64,000 nt of DNA from Linanthus parryae (GCA_023055425.1 JALGPY010000003.1:25603001-25667000); one strand, 5' to 3'. Positions 1-11,547 are shown, counted from the first letter of the stretch. Translations and numbers: made by a program. Notes: generated from the letters alone by a model not told the origin.

Positions 1-685
1 AGTGAACGTCTGTGTATGGATTGGAAGAGATAAAGAACTTCTTTGATGCTTTTCAATCCAGAATGCTTTCTCTGTTTTTTCCCGTTGATAATTGTGTTGT
101 TGTTGCTTCGAATTTGATCTCTTTAAATACTTCAAACAGCTCTGCAAATCTCTCCAGATTTTCAGCAACAACCTTCCTATTTTGTAGGCAACAGAGTTTG
201 ACTACTTTGAGATCTTCTCCAACGGTTGAATGATCATGATCTTCAGAGAATTTGTTGTAGACCTTCATTTAACCATTATGAGAAGCTGTCAAACACGTCT
301 GATTGATCACAGGATCAAAGTCTTCAAGTGTTCCCAAATCTGCAGCAATCCAGTTTAGGAAACAATCCTGCAAACTTAGAAACAATATTTCCTGCATTAT
401 CATGGTCAAACAGTTGATATAGTACGATTCAAAACATGTTTAACAATTTTTCTTTCATCATATAACAACAGGTTATCAAACATATGCAAGAGAGATAAAA
501 AATTAGATCAGAGAGTTAATAGAAAAACTCCCCCTGAGAATATGCTTTCAGGTTTAACAGCTTCAAGGCCTTGAAAATAGCCAACACAATTTTCAAGCCT
601 CTTAAGCTGATTCAAGGCTTTGAAATTTGTTTCAAGGCCGTGAAATAGCCAAGCTCATTCAAGTCTTGAACAACCTGAGCTTTCA
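1..685 (-). repeat. 3' LTR of S1, partial
   Basis: Positions 1-685 match 8994-9698 over their whole length, with scattered substitutions and a ~20-bp indel near 560-590, so they are the same LTR. The outer ~620 bp lie left of the window. The inner end is ..TTTCA at 685, directly next to the polypurine tract, giving the canonical TG...CA LTR ends. The sequence holds several near-palindromes of the form TCAAGGCCTTGA (563-574, 612-623, 632-643). The divergence between the two LTRs marks an old insertion. Confidence 0.93.
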
Positions 686-697
686 ATCTCCCCCCTT
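686..697 (-). other. polypurine tract of S1
   Basis: On the minus strand this reads AAGGGGGGAGAT and abuts the TG that begins the 3' LTR. It is the plus-strand DNA primer site of the element. The same sequence with one G fewer sits at the same position in S2 (55852-55862). A second purine run, GGGGGAG, follows the pol stop codon at about 3181 in S1 and 58495 in S2. Confidence 0.9.
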
Positions 698-1025
698 GAT
701 GAAAGACAAAACCAAATAATGTTTGATCCTTAGTCTCTGCAAAATAAACTGATTAGTCTGGAATTTAAAGACACAGTTATTCCAAAAAGATCCAACTTAT
801 TTAAATACCAACAAAAACACCTAAATAGTTCAGCAGATAACATCAAATAAACCTAAAATCCTAAACTGAAACCTAGAATTTTCTCCCCCTTTTTTACTTT
901 CATCAAAAAGTTAGAAGATGTTGGATCAAGTATCTGGAAAATTTTGAAAACTTAAAGAAATAAATAAAGCATAGAGAATGTGGAAGAAAGAATAGGCAAG
1001 ATTAAGGGGTTTGATCTTCATCTTC

Positions 1026-2695
1026 CTATTGATCTCCTTCCTCTTTCTCATTTTCTTCTTCATCAGTCTTGTCCTGCTCCTCCTGTTCTTCTGCAACCCC
1101 TTCTGCAACAGCTGTCTCTCCAGTCTTGTCCTTTTCAGCAGCCTTTGGAGATTTCTTCTTCTTCTTCAAAGTGATCAGTAGCTCATCTGAATCAGGGCTA
1201 TTGACTTCATCCTCTGCCTGTTATGCTGCCTACTTACCCTTATCTGAGACTTAAGTAGCTTATTTCTGTTCTGAATGCTCACTAGGCAAGTCCTTGTCTG
1301 ATTCTCCTTTCTTTGTTCCTTCAGGATCCTCAGGAATATCAAGCAAGTTCATGCTTCTGAAGATACTTTCCACCATATACTTGACTTGTCCCATATTACT
1401 TTCCAGTTCAAAAACGGTAGCTTTGACATCCTCCATGTCCAGTTCCAAACCATCAAGTCTTTGATTGTCTGTAGGTTGAGAGGTCTGACTTGAAGTGGGA
1501 GTCAATGTCTTGGGATTAGAAAATTTTGTTGCACCTAGTTCTGCTTCAGTCAGGTCAGAGTAAAGTTTCCAAACTTTCTCTTTTATTTTTACAACTCCAA
1601 TTTTTTCAAAGGCTTTCTCATTGAGTTCTCCAAACCCAGATGTGACTGATTCTTCTCCAGTAAAAGGGATCTCAAAATGCTCAAAGAACATGGTGATGAG
1701 GTTTGCATATGGCAGAGGGTGAATCCTCTTAATGGTTAGGTTGAAGAGCAGGTATTCAAGAACTAGTTTTGGAAGATCAATCTCATAGCCATGCATAACC
1801 AGGTACATGATGTGCAGCATTCTCTCAGTCACCAATTCTCTTGAGTGCTCTCTGGGAAAGACACATCTCACCAGAATAGTATGAAGGAATTTGGCTTCAA
1901 CATTCAACACAGAGTGTGTTAACTGTTTGGTTGTGGTTGAGATATTTGGAAGAAAGAATTCTTCTTTGGCTAGCTTCAAAGTTTCTGACTTTGGAGGATG
2001 GTTGCTAGTGTCATACCTCTTTGGACAGCCTAACACATTGGCAAACTCAGAGTGATCTAGTTCAATTATGATCCCTGCAACTTTAGATTTGATCACCAAA
2101 TGTGCAGATCTCTTAACTTTGGTGAGGTTCAGATAAAAGAGTCTGGTGAGTCTGGGTAGGCAATATCCCTAGGATTCAGCATACACCACAAAGAGCTCTT
2201 CTTTAACATAGATATGCACTTGAGTTTCATGTGTTCCAACACATACTTATTAACCAAACCGCAAAAACCAATAGACCTTGAAGCAAAACCATCTAACCAC
2301 TTACCTTTAGAGATGTTTCAGACAAACCATGTCTCATCTGGAGTTGTGTTCTTTGTTGAGACTTGAAAATAGATCTGCAATGCCTTCTCCAATTGACCTT
2401 CTGGTTGTACTTCAGTCACCTTTCCTTTCCCTTTTTATGCCTGAGTTGCCTTCTTCTTCACCTTCTTTGAGATGGTAGGCTCTTTTTCTGGTTGCTTTTC
2501 TGTAATGGCCTTCTGCTTCTTCTTCTTTTCTGAAGAGGAGGTTGTAGCCTTCTTGATCTTCTTCTTTGGTGGAGGAGGATCTGGAACTGCTTCTGCACCA
2601 GGAGTTCTGGAGCTAGAGTCTCCACTGACTTCTTAAACCTCTTCCACTGCTGCTTTTCTCTTCTTCTCTGAGACAGGTTTTGAACCACCAGCCAT
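1026..2695 (-). pseudogene. Sirevirus envelope-like third ORF, broken
   Basis: The likely start is the ATG at 2695 (MAGGSKPVSEKKRKAAVEE), followed by a Lys-rich, nuclear-signal-like N-terminus with in-frame stops. The central block (1260-2099) is open for 279 codons and carries motifs such as LPYANLITMFFEHF, seen in the envelope-like or putative transposon protein family found after pol in Sireviruses. A Glu-rich acidic tail (EEQEEQDKTDEEENEKEEG) runs to a stop at 1026. S2 has the same arrangement at 56251-58050, with a basic N-terminus, the same LPYANVLPLFFKHF core and an acidic tail. I see no convincing membrane segment, so envelope-like is a family label and not a demonstrated function. 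Confidence 0.7.
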
Positions 2696-3180
2696 CTTGA
2701 TTCGATCTAAGGCTCTTCTTGTGTTTATTAGGGTTAGGGAGAATAAAAGAGAGAGAGCTGGAATGATACGGAATGAAGGAGAAGAGAAGAGGATAAATAC
2801 TGAAAGAGTTTGAGTTTCAAAAGGAAACTAGTATCTCTCTGATTCTAAAAAGATTTGCAAAGATCGGAGAAAATTTCAAACTATTATGTCGTTGGAATAT
2901 ACAAATACTATTTTTGGCTAAAACAAATTTTTGAAAAGGGTAAGGACTATATCAAGCAAATATCTACAGAGATATCACCAAGTATAGAATGATCCAAGTT
3001 TATTGACTATTAGTGTAACAGATTCATTTTCAAGGATTTGAAAAGGCTTTCAAGGCCTTGAAATACTGTAACACTGCAACAGATAAAAGATCAAAGCTTT
3101 GAACTAATTTTCGAGGCTTTGAAACTCAATTCAAACCTTTGTGAACACAAATAACTTATCATTCTTACCTTAAGCTCCCC
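2696..3180. other. S1 spacer between pol and third ORF
   Basis: This stretch is the leader of the envelope-like ORF. It contains no ORF of its own. It holds clustered near-palindromes of the TCAAGGCCTTGA type at about 3030-3130. A purine run after the pol stop resembles the element's polypurine tract. Confidence 0.6.
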
Positions 3181-3909
3181 CTAAACCAATGCAGTCTTAT
3201 TGAGCATTCCCAATTCCAATCTTAGAGCTGAGAACCTCTCATCTGCTAATGGTTTGGTGAAGATATCTGCAATTTGCATGTTAGTAGCAACAAATTCAAG
3301 AACAATATCACCTTTCTCAGCATGATCTCTGATGAAGTGGTGTCCGGCATCAATGTGCTCCGTTCTTGAGTGTTGTACTGGATTCTTTGTAATTGAAATT
3401 GCACTAGTGTTGTCACACTTAATAGGTGTGCCTCTGAAGTCAAATCCAAGGTCTCTTAGCTTTTGAGCAATCCATAGTACTTATGAGCAACATGCTCCTG
3501 CAGCTATATATTCAGCTTCAGCTATTGATAGAGAAACTGAATTCTGTTTCTTGGAATGCCAGCTAATCTAAGATGCTCCAATGAATTGACAGGTTCCAGA
3601 GGTGCTTTTTCTATCAACTTTTTAGCCTGCAAAGTCAGCATCTGAAAAACCACTTAAAGAGAAGTTAGAATGTCTTGGATACCAAAGCCCTAAGTCTTTG
3701 GTACCATTGAGATATCTTAATATTCTCTTCACAGCAGTTAAGTGTGATTCTTTTGGATCAGCTTGAAATCTAGCACACATGCATACACTAAACATAATAT
3801 CTGGTATGCTTGCTGTCAGATAGAGTAATGATCCAATCATGCATCTATACTCTTTTACATTGACACTCTTACCAGATTCATCCATGTCTAAGGATAGTGT
3901 AGAGCTCAT
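3181..3909 (-). pseudogene. RNase H domain of S1 pol
   Basis: Copia RNase H and the RT-RH connection. The N-terminal part (3622-3909) reads EYRCMIGSLLYLTASIPDIMF, then the typical QADPKESHLTAVKRILRYL segment and FSDADFAG. The rest, with the SKKQNSVSLSIAEAEYIAA-type motif and HFIRDHAEKGDI, follows after stops near 3484 and 3626. The pol stop is TAG at 3183-3181. The domain would remove the RNA template after first-strand synthesis. The copy is interrupted and therefore inactive. S2 keeps the equivalent at 58495-59134. Confidence 0.85.
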
Positions 3910-5028
3910 TGGGGTCTTGGCCTCCTTGCATTAAATCATGCTGAACTTATTTAGCAAGTCTCTTGTGTACTTGCTTTGATTCAGAAAGAAGTTTAGTTCT
4001 CCCATCATGCTCATCTCAAATTCCCTGCTCATAAGACTTGAGAATTCTCTGCATAATTGATCATTAGTAGCTCCAAACAGTATATATCAATGTATATCTG
4101 CTCATCATGCTCATCTCAAATTCTCTGTAGAAAGAAGTTTATTCTCCCATCATGCTCATCTCAAATTCCCTGCTCATAAGACTTGAGAATCATCTGCATC
4201 ATTGATGTATTTAAAGTCATAGGAAGAAGTTTAGTTCTCCCATCATGCTCATCTCAAATTCCCTGCTCATAAGACTTGATAATTCTCTGCATAATTGATC
4301 ATTAGTAGCTCCAAACAGTATATCATCAATATATATCTGGACTACAAGTAAATCTTTCTCATGAGTCTTAATGAAAAGATTCTTGTCTACTAAACCCCTT
4401 TTGAAATCATTTTCAAGTAAAAACTTTTACGGTCTTTCATACCAAGCCCTTGGATCTTGTTTCAAACCATAAAGAGCTTTGTCAAGTGTGTAAACATGAT
4501 CGAGAAATTTGTCATTTTCAAAACCAGGTGGTTGTGCAACATAAACTTCTTCTTGTAAGTAGCCATTCAATAAAGCACACTTCACATCCATTTGAAATAG
4601 TTTCATGTTCTTGTAGGATGAAAATGCAAGTAAAATTCTAATTGCTTCTAACCTGGAAACTGGAGCAAATGTTTCTTCATAATCTATACCTTCTTCTTGA
4701 TTGTAACCTTGAGCAACTAACCTTGCTTTGTTTCTGATTACATTGCCACTTTCATCCAACTTCTTTCTGAATACCCATCTGGTACCAATGACAGACTGGT
4801 TTGTTGGTGCAGGAACCAGGTTCCAAACCTTATTCCTCTCAAACTCATTGAGCTCACTTTTCATAGCAATAATCCAGTCTGCTTCTTGCAAAGCTTCCTT
4901 CACAGTTTTTGGTTCTACAAGAGAAATAAAAGCATTAAAAGCACATAAGTTCTTCAACTGTGATCTAGTTTGTGTAGCAGTGGTTGGATCTGATATGATA
5001 TTATCAGCTGGACGAGATGAGAGATATT
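3910..5028 (-). pseudogene. reverse transcriptase domain of S1 pol, internally triplicated
   Basis: The 176-codon open block at 4427-4957 is a clear copia RVT_2 N-terminus: [31 protein letters not shown], the LFQMDVK motif holding the first catalytic aspartate, and [17 protein letters not shown]. The part that should follow, with the YVDD box and MGELNFFLG, lies in a segment repeated in tandem (3975-4341) and frame-disrupted. S2 keeps the same region open (59150-59959), which serves as the reference. The enzyme is dead here. Confidence 0.88.
3975..4341 (-). repeat. tandem triplication inside the RT gene
   Basis: The sequence gaagtttagttctcccatc with about 70-110 bases after it occurs three times, beginning near 3988, 4130 and 4225. 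The copies share TCATGCTCATCTCAAATT and CTGCTCATAAGACTTGA and differ by small deletions. The repeated part encodes the RT segment around the YIDD catalytic box up to MGELNFFLG. The last copy is the most complete. Confidence 0.85.
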
Positions 5029-5870
5029 TTAATCTCTTCCTTGGATACCATAGTTCAGGTTCACCATAGATCTTCTCTGGTCTTGAAGAAGTAGCTTTGT
5101 CACTTGAATCCTTCTGATCATCTTTTTCAAGGCTTTGAGTTGTATTTTCAAGGCCTTGAGAACTATTTTCAAATCTGCAAAACTTTCACTCAAAGAACCA
5201 TTATAGCTTTCATCAAAAATAACATGAATGCTCTCTTCAACCAGTTTGGTTCTTTTATTGTACACTCTATAAGCTTTGCTATTCAGAGGGTAACCAAGAA
5301 ATATACCTTCACCACTTCTTGCATCAAACTTACCAAGATTGTCTTTTTTATTTTTATGGATAAAACAAGTGCATCTAAAGGGTCTGAAGTAAGAGATGTT
5401 TGGCTTTCTCCCTTTGAATAGTTCATAGGGGGTCTTCTTTAGAATGGGTCTGATCAAGCACCTGTTCAAAATATAGTTTGCTGTATTCACAGCTTCTGCC
5501 CAGTAGTGTTTTGGCAACTTGTTCTCAAGAAGCATTGTCCTTGACATATCTTCCAGAGTTCTGTTTTTTCTTTCAAAAACGCCATTCTGTTGACGAGTTC
5601 TTGGAGCAGAAAAGTTATGAGAAATACCATGCTTATCACAGAATAAATCAAACTCTAACTGATCAAATTCTCTACCATGATCACTTCTTATTGAAGCTAC
5701 AAGTAGGTTTTTCAAGTTATGAAGTTCTCTGCAAAGCTTTGAAAATTCAGAGAGAGCTTCAGATTTTTCTTTGAGAAACATAACCCAAGTGTATCTCGAA
5801 AAATCATCTACAACAACTAGCATATACCTTTTACCTTTTACCTTTTGGAGTAGGAGTCCTCATAGGACCA
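5029..5870 (-). pseudogene. integrase core of S1 pol, frameshifted at its N-terminus
   Basis: The open block at 5029-5823 carries the retroviral integrase catalytic triad: Asp in VVDDFSRYTWV, Asp in SIRSDHGREF and Glu in QNGVFERKNRTLEDM. The last two are separated by exactly 35 residues, the DX35E rule. After it come the copia GKRPNISYFRPFRC and EGIFLGY motifs, then the linker to RT. Just upstream, GGTAAAA is tandemly repeated (about 5824-5842): S2 reads PRGKRYILVIVDD here, whereas S1 has 7 extra bases, which shift the frame. The enzyme would insert the cDNA into the genome. Confidence 0.9.
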
Positions 5871-6496
5871 CAGAGATTCATATGAAGTAATTCAATAGGT
5901 CTAGTTGTACTTACAAACTTCTTTGGCTTGAAGGAGCTTCTAGTCTGCTTTCCTTGTGCACAGGCTTTGCATAACTCATTTTCTTTGAACTTGCTGGATG
6001 GCAATCCTCTTACCAGGTCTTTAGAGATCAATTTGATCAGAGTATGCAAACTGATATAACCAAGATTCCTATGCCAAAGCTTTTAATCTTCTTTCAAGGC
6101 CTTGGGGCACTTAAAACTTTCACCTGCAACTTTGTTAGTCTGAAAAGTATACACATTGTTTGATCTAGAGGTTATGAGAATGCAATCTCCTGATTTCATA
6201 TTTTGCACCACACACTTCTTTTTATCAAAAATGTTTTTGTTGCCGTTATCACAAAGCTGAGATACACTAAACAAATTAAACGTCAAACCTTCAACTAGAT
6301 AAACATCAGAAATAGAGTTTTCAGAATTTGTACTAATTTTTCCAATACCAAGAATATTGCACTTTCCTTTGTCACCAAGTGTTATTGAACCTTCTGATTG
6401 CTCCTTTAATTCTGAGAATAGAGATCTCTTTCCACTCATGTGTCTTGAGCAACCACTGTCCATGAACCACTTTTGTTCCTTGGTGACAACCTGCAA
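5871..6496 (-). pseudogene. protease and pre-integrase domains of S1 pol
   Basis: The block 6083-6496 begins EQKWFMDSGCSRHMSG, the copia aspartic-protease active site (DSG), followed by GSITLGDKGKCNILGIG and the NLFSVSQLCD motif. A TAA stop falls right after KALKED. The next codons, reading LWHRNLGY and then ENELCKACAQGKQ, are the zinc-binding pre-integrase domain. The last residues before the integrase read LLHMNLCGPM. The protease would mature the polyprotein inside the virus-like particle. Confidence 0.88.
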
Positions 6497-6611
6497 CCAC
6501 CAATCACTGCCTTACCCAGCTGTTAGACCAAGTGTGGAATTTGGATTCATATTCAGGATCAACCATGTTAGGTGGTCTAACCCCTTTAGGAACCCGAATC
6601 TGCTTAACATG

Positions 6612-8340
6612 TCATTTAAGTTGAAAAGGAAAAGTGTTCCTCATTATGTGCGGGTCTCTTCTTCTAAAAGGACAAGTCATTTTAACATGACCAATTTTAC
6701 AGCAGTAATGACAAGTAGGAGAGGTTTTGTTTCCAGCTTTCATAAATCTGGTACTGTTTCTTCTTGGAAAGTTTGGATTGAATCCAATACCAGCTTTGTG
6801 AACAGACTGTGAACTTCCTCCAAGAATCAAGTTCAACTTCTGTTCTGAACCAGCAAGCTTGATTTTGACTAGTTCAGATTCTTGAAGTTTCTCAGTAAGA
6901 GTAGTCTTTTGTCTTTCTAAATCATCAACATGATGTCTTAGATTAACAAGGCTATCATTCACAGAGGAGTTTTCAGTGACTACTTCCTTGACTTGTGTTT
7001 TCAAGGCTTTGAATTTGGTTTTCAAGGCCCTGAAATCACTGTCAGTTTTCTTCTGAGAGATTTCAAGATTCTGATTTAGGCAAAAAAGTTGTAAATTTTA
7101 TTTTGCTTGTTCATGCACTTTCTCTTTCAAAAGCCTGATCTCTTTCAGATAATCTTCCTCATTTAAAAGCATTGTTCTGAGATATTCTGAAAGAGCTTCT
7201 TTTGGCTTTGAAATTAAACAGTTAACCATTACCTCAATGTTATTTTCAGAACTATCATCGTGCTTGGCCATGAAGCATAGATTGGCATGTTCTTCTTCAG
7301 ATTCAGATTCACGGATCTATCTGAATCACTCCATGAAGCTATCATTGCTCTCTTTCTTCTGTCATGATCTTTCTTCTTAAATTTCTTGCTCTTTTTGTGT
7401 GGACAATCTCTTATCAAGTGTCCTGCATCACCACACTCAAAGAAGTTCATAACTTCTGACTTGTTTTGTGAAGAGGACTTACCTTTGTAGTCCTTGCTGC
7501 TGGATTGTCTATGACTTTCTCTGTTGAATTCTTTGTTTCTAGATTTTTTCTTCATTTTGAGAATTCTTGTCAAGGATTTAGAAATCAAGGCATCACCATC
7601 CTCAGTTTCAAGGCTTTGAATTCTCTCATTCTCTTTGGCTTTGAGGGCTAGATTTTTGACACCTTCTGGGAGTTCTCCATCAACTTCATTCATAGATATT
7701 TCATGTTTCAGGAGCTTCCCTTGTATGTCATCAAGTTGTAAAGTTGAGAGATTCTGAGCTTCTTCAATAGTTGTGATTTTTGGTTCCCATTTTGCCTTTG
7801 GAAGACTTCTGAGTATCTTCCTCACCTTTTCCTCATTGGAAAAATGTTTTCCCAGTGAGTCAAGGTTGTTGACAAAGTGAATCTCTTGAACATATCTCAA
7901 ATGGACTCTTCTGCATTCATCTTGAACAGCTCATACTGTCTGAGATAGATGTTGATCTTGGTCTGCTTGACTTGACTGGTTCCTTCAAAGGTAACCACAA
8001 GTTTATTCCAGATTTCTTTAGCAGTTGTGCATCCAGAGATCCTGTTGAATTCATCTGTACTCAAAGCACAATACAAAATGTTAATAGCCTTGTAGTTCTT
8101 ATAAAATTGCTCTAATTCAGAAGAGGAGAGTGAGTCGTCTGTTTTGGGAGTTCTGATCCCATCTGTCTCTGTATAGAAGGTATGAGGTCCATTTTGAATA
8201 ATGGTTCAAAGTTCTAGATCTTGATCGATGATAAATATATTGATGAGAGCTTTCCAGTGAGCAAACTTTTCTCCACATAATAGAGAAGGTCTGTTAGCAG
8301 CTCTTCCTTGTGAGAAGCCACCATCACCTGCAGTACTCAT
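6612..8340 (-). pseudogene. gag of S1 with two zinc knuckles, several breaks
   Basis: The start is the ATG at 8340 (MSTAGDGGFSQGRAANRPSL), 50 bp inside the 5' LTR. A TGA where Trp is expected follows at about 8206. The next frame is a UBN2-type copia gag (ILYCALSTDEFNRISGCTTA, EIWNKLVVTFEGT). The first CCHC knuckle (about 7430-7450) reads FFECGDAGHLIRDC and has lost its first Cys to Phe; S2 has CYECGDADHLVRDC. A Lys/Glu coiled-coil stretch follows. The second knuckle is intact: CHYCCKIGHVKMTC near 6690. Two knuckles separated by a coiled coil are shared with S2. Confidence 0.85.
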
Positions 8341-8372
8341 GATCACCAGATGGTTAAATCTTATACAGTGAT

Positions 8373-8388
8373 ACAAACTCTGATACCA
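8373..8388 (-). other. primer-binding site of S1
   Basis: On the minus strand this reads TGGTATCAGAGTTTGT, two bases downstream of the 5' LTR. TGGTATCAGAG is the complement of the 3' end of plant initiator tRNA-Met, the usual primer for copia reverse transcription. Confidence 0.93.
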
Positions 8389-8390
8389 AT

Positions 8391-9698
8391 TGAAAGTGTG
8401 AGTATGCAGATGTATAAGCAATTAAGATACTCTAGAAGGGGGGTTGAATAGAGTATGGCAACTTTTTTGCAAAACTGGCTAACAAGTAGAAGAACTAGTG
8501 CAGACAATGAATTTCAAGGCCTTGAACACAGGTTCAAGCCTTTGAAATGTAGCAGAAAGTTTTAGAACAAGTAAGCCTTTTTCAAGGCCTTGAAAACTAT
8601 TTCAAACCCTTGAAAATGAACATTTTTTGTATGCTGCAAAGCTTTGAAAGTAAATGAAATGAAAATGCACAAGACAAGTGATTTATAGAGTTCAGTCCAC
8701 TTGGACCTATGTCTCTACCTCAGGGATTAGATACCGCAGGTTTTTCAACTCAATTCTTATTAATCAAAAGATAAGCCCTATAACTCAAGCGCAGAGAGTT
8801 CCCTTACTCTGTTACAGCTTGTAGTGTTTCCTAACCTGTCTAGTACCTGCTCTAGCTACTTGATTAACTAAGAATTCTCTATTTTTCACCTTGAACAATC
8901 CTTGAGAATGAATTTAGAAATAATACAGAAATGATCTACCAATATAGCTCTATACAGAATATCACTTAAGAGTAGAAAACTGCAGTGAAATGCAGTGAAC
9001 TTCTGTGTATGGATTGGAAGAGATGAAGAACTTCTTTGATGCTTTTCAATCCAGAATGTTTTCTCTGTTTTTGCCCGTTGATAATTGTGTTGTTGTTGCT
9101 TTGAATTTGAGCTCTTTAAATACTTCAAACAGCTCTGCAAATCTCTCCAGATTTTCAGCAACAACCTTCCTATTTTGTAGGCAACCGAGTTTGACTACTT
9201 TGAGATCTTCTCCAACGGTTGAATGATCATGATCTTCAGATATATTGTTGTAGACCTTCATTTAACCATTATGAGAAGCTGTCAAACACGTCTGATTGAT
9301 CACAGGATCAAAGTCTTCAAGTGTTTCCAAATCTGCAGCAATCCAGTTTAGAAAACAATCCTGCAAACTTAGAAACAATATTTCCTGCATTATCATGGTC
9401 AAACATTTGATATAGTACGATTCAAAACATGTTTAACAATTTGTCTTTCATCATCTAACAACAGGTAATCAAACATATGCAAGAGAGATAACAAATTAGA
9501 TCAGAGAGTTAATAGAAAAACTCCCCCTGAGAATATGCTTTCAGGTTTAACAGTTTCAAGGCTTTGAATCCAGTTTCAAGGCCTTGAAAACAGCCAACAC
9601 CATTTTCAAGCCTCTGAAGATGATTCAAGGGTTTGAAAGTTGTTACATGGCCTTGAAATAGCCAAGCTCTTTCAAGTCTTGAACAACCTGAGTTTTCA
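8391..9698 (-). repeat. 5' LTR of S1, 1308 bp
   Basis: Bounded by TGAAAGTGTG at 8391 and GAGTTTTCA at 9698, giving TG...CA ends with short inverted repeats (TGAAA/TTTCA). The inner border is fixed by the primer-binding site. The segment near the inner end (8430-8450, ctctagaaggggggttgaa) is shared with the S2 LTR (54390-54415), which shows the two elements are one family. It contains repeated TCAAGGCCTTGA-like palindromes near 8512, 8580 and 9556-9600. Confidence 0.93.
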
Positions 9699-10376
9699 GT
9701 TGTGTTTCACACGAAGAGGGGAAGAGAGAAAGAAGGGGAAGAGAGAGAAGGGTTAGGGTTAGAAATGAAGGAGGGAGGGGTTAGGATAATGTATATGGGG
9801 TCATTTCAGAACATTTTAGGGGTAAATTCGTCTTTTTCCAGTGCTTTTAGTCAACTCTTAGCCTCCATCCAAAAAAAGGTATAGACTGTCTTTTTCCAAA
9901 ACACAGGGTAGTGGGGTGGAATTAAGCCTAAACTCAGAGGTGGAAATAAGCATAAAACATGTATTTTTCAAAATAAGAAAATGGGGAGAAAGATAGGAAA
10001 CGGAGTGGTACTAAAACCAGGCCATGTACATAGTAAATGCATGTTGAAATTGTTAATCTTACTTCTCTCTTCAATATTCGGGAAGAATTCAAAGTTCCTA
10101 AAACGTACCGCCTGTTAGTTCCAAATTTTAATTGTTTGTAAAAACATTGGACGTATAAAATTGTCTGGCTCGCAGCTCCCGGAATTTCAGGCGTCGTCAT
10201 TGTATTTGTAGCATGTGTTTATCAGTTTGAACTCAAATACTCCTATACGGAAAATTACATCGATGCAGTATGCACATTGGTTTAGTTGTGATATGATAAT
10301 TCAAAATTTTCAGCCTTTCTTCACTATTTGACTTGCCATGAAACTCTTCCTAATGTAGAACTCCACTTTATCAAGT
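9699..10376. repeat. intergenic; fragment of a GGGTAAAAG-type MITE family
   Basis: No gene is visible. Positions 9870-9935 are the reverse complement of 29395-29480 (gtttaggcttaattcca and neighbouring bases), so both are pieces of one dispersed foldback family. The remainder is purine-rich (9710-9790) and otherwise featureless. Confidence 0.5.
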
Positions 10377-11300
10377 TTTTTTTTTTGAACAAAAACTAAT
10401 TTATCATTACCAGAATTTACAAGTGGAAGTTGCTAACCTAAGGTCCAGAACTATACAAGGGACCCTAGGTCGGCAAGTGAAAAAAATGTAAATTACAGGA
10501 GAGAAAACAACAAGGGTAAAAATTAATGATACACCAAACATGGCCTAAGATATACTTGAAGCCCAATTTCTGCCTTATGTTGTGGGGGTGGAAGAAACCA
10601 CCGATTGAAGTCGGTGGTCAGTGAGGCGATGAGGAAACCCGCCACCTGCTTGCTAGTGCCGGACACAGAGACTCCACAGAAGATCGAGTTGAGCACGGTT
10701 GGAGTCGGCATGGCGGTGGAGATGATGAGGCGGTGGACCCTGAGGGAAGTTGTCGACGAACGGCCTCAACGAGGAACGGCGTCGATGAAGAACCCACAAA
10801 TAACACAGACAGATCTACAACTTGGACAGCGGTGGAGTCGTGTGATTACTTGATTAGCCGGGAGAACCCCCGGTTGAGGAACTAATGATGGTGAAACCAA
10901 GAGCACCTGAGGAATCGACGGCCAACCGAGGGCAAAACCCGAGGTTGCCGATGAAACAACCGACAAGCAACCCAAAACCCAGATAGGAAGAACAAATCTG
11001 CAGGGAACTTGATTGACCGGGAGAAAAACCCGGTGAAGACCGTGGTGAAAAGTCGACGGCGAAGTCGCCGGAAATAGACCTGCAAAGAACAGATCTGAAA
11101 ATCCAAAAACACAAACCAGAGGTAGCCTTCGAAAGAAAGCTTAGATCGGTAGACCAGACTGAGCCAAGCCAACTCACACCGGAAGAACATCTCCACAGGA
11201 GACCAAAAAGGTGGTAGAGAAGCCCGGTCGGTCGGTCACCACACCGACTGACTCTCTATCTAAAAACCTAAAGAGAGGTCAGAGCCTCTCTCTGGGAATC
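10377..11300 (-). mobile_element. LINE-like poly(A) retroposon, non-autonomous
   Basis: On the minus strand it starts in GC-rich sequence near 11300 and ends in a poly(A) tail (T-run 10379-10386 on the plus strand), preceded by TAATGATAAATTAGTTTTTG, a layout typical of plant LINE 3' ends. It lacks recognisable endonuclease or RT. Short overlapping ORFs rich in Ser, Pro and Arg reflect base composition. It is most simply an internally deleted or 5'-leader-only LINE derivative. A different element of the same architecture occurs twice, at 27352-28490 and 52237-53370. Confidence 0.5.
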
Positions 11301-11547
11301 AGTTTGGTAGGACCCACTTTATCAAATATGTTGGTGAAGGAATACATCCATCGGAGAATAGTGCAACAAAAAATATGAATTTCTTCAAAAAAAATGAAGA
11401 CTAACAAGGCGGTCACACGCACACGCACACAAAAGAAGAAACAAAAAAAAAAAACACGCACTCAATAACAAAGTCCGTCAAATATAACTTTTGTACAACA
11501 ATATGTGGGTGGTTGCCCCTTTCAAAAAAAAAATATGTGGGTGGTCG
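11301..11547. other. low-complexity spacer
   Basis: A-rich and CA-rich sequence (acacgcacacgcacac near 11415, poly-A runs). The segment ATATGTGGGTGGT is present twice, at about 11501 and 11533. No gene is seen. Confidence 0.4.

Larger units (their letters stand above)
1..9698 (-). mobile_element. Sirevirus-like Ty1/copia retrotransposon S1 (decayed)
   Basis: Read on the minus strand the order is 5' LTR (8391-9698), primer-binding site, gag with two zinc knuckles, protease, pre-integrase and integrase, reverse transcriptase, RNase H, a third ORF, polypurine tract and 3' LTR (left end outside the window). Protease before integrase before RT is the Ty1/copia order. A third ORF after pol, LTRs above 1.2 kb and a total near 10 kb fit the Sirevirus lineage. 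Stop codons and frameshifts occur in every domain, so the copy is not autonomous. The base after the 5' LTR starts a candidate target duplication GTTGT (9699-9703), which cannot be matched because the other end is missing. S2 at 54351 is a divergent relative. Confidence 0.93.

Noticed and set aside
1026..2695. Third ORF of S1 as a true viral envelope gene
   Set aside because: No signal peptide or convincing membrane anchor visible; the charged Lys- and Glu-rich ends look nuclear or cytosolic. Only the family label envelope-like is kept.
5104..5774. Plus-strand ORFs opposite the S1 integrase, and similar ones opposite other pol domains
   Set aside because: They are antisense shadows of the retrotransposon reading frame.
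10523..11196. Overlapping minus-strand ORFs of 60-107 codons
   Set aside because: Compositional ORFs of the LINE-like retroposon, with no conserved motif.
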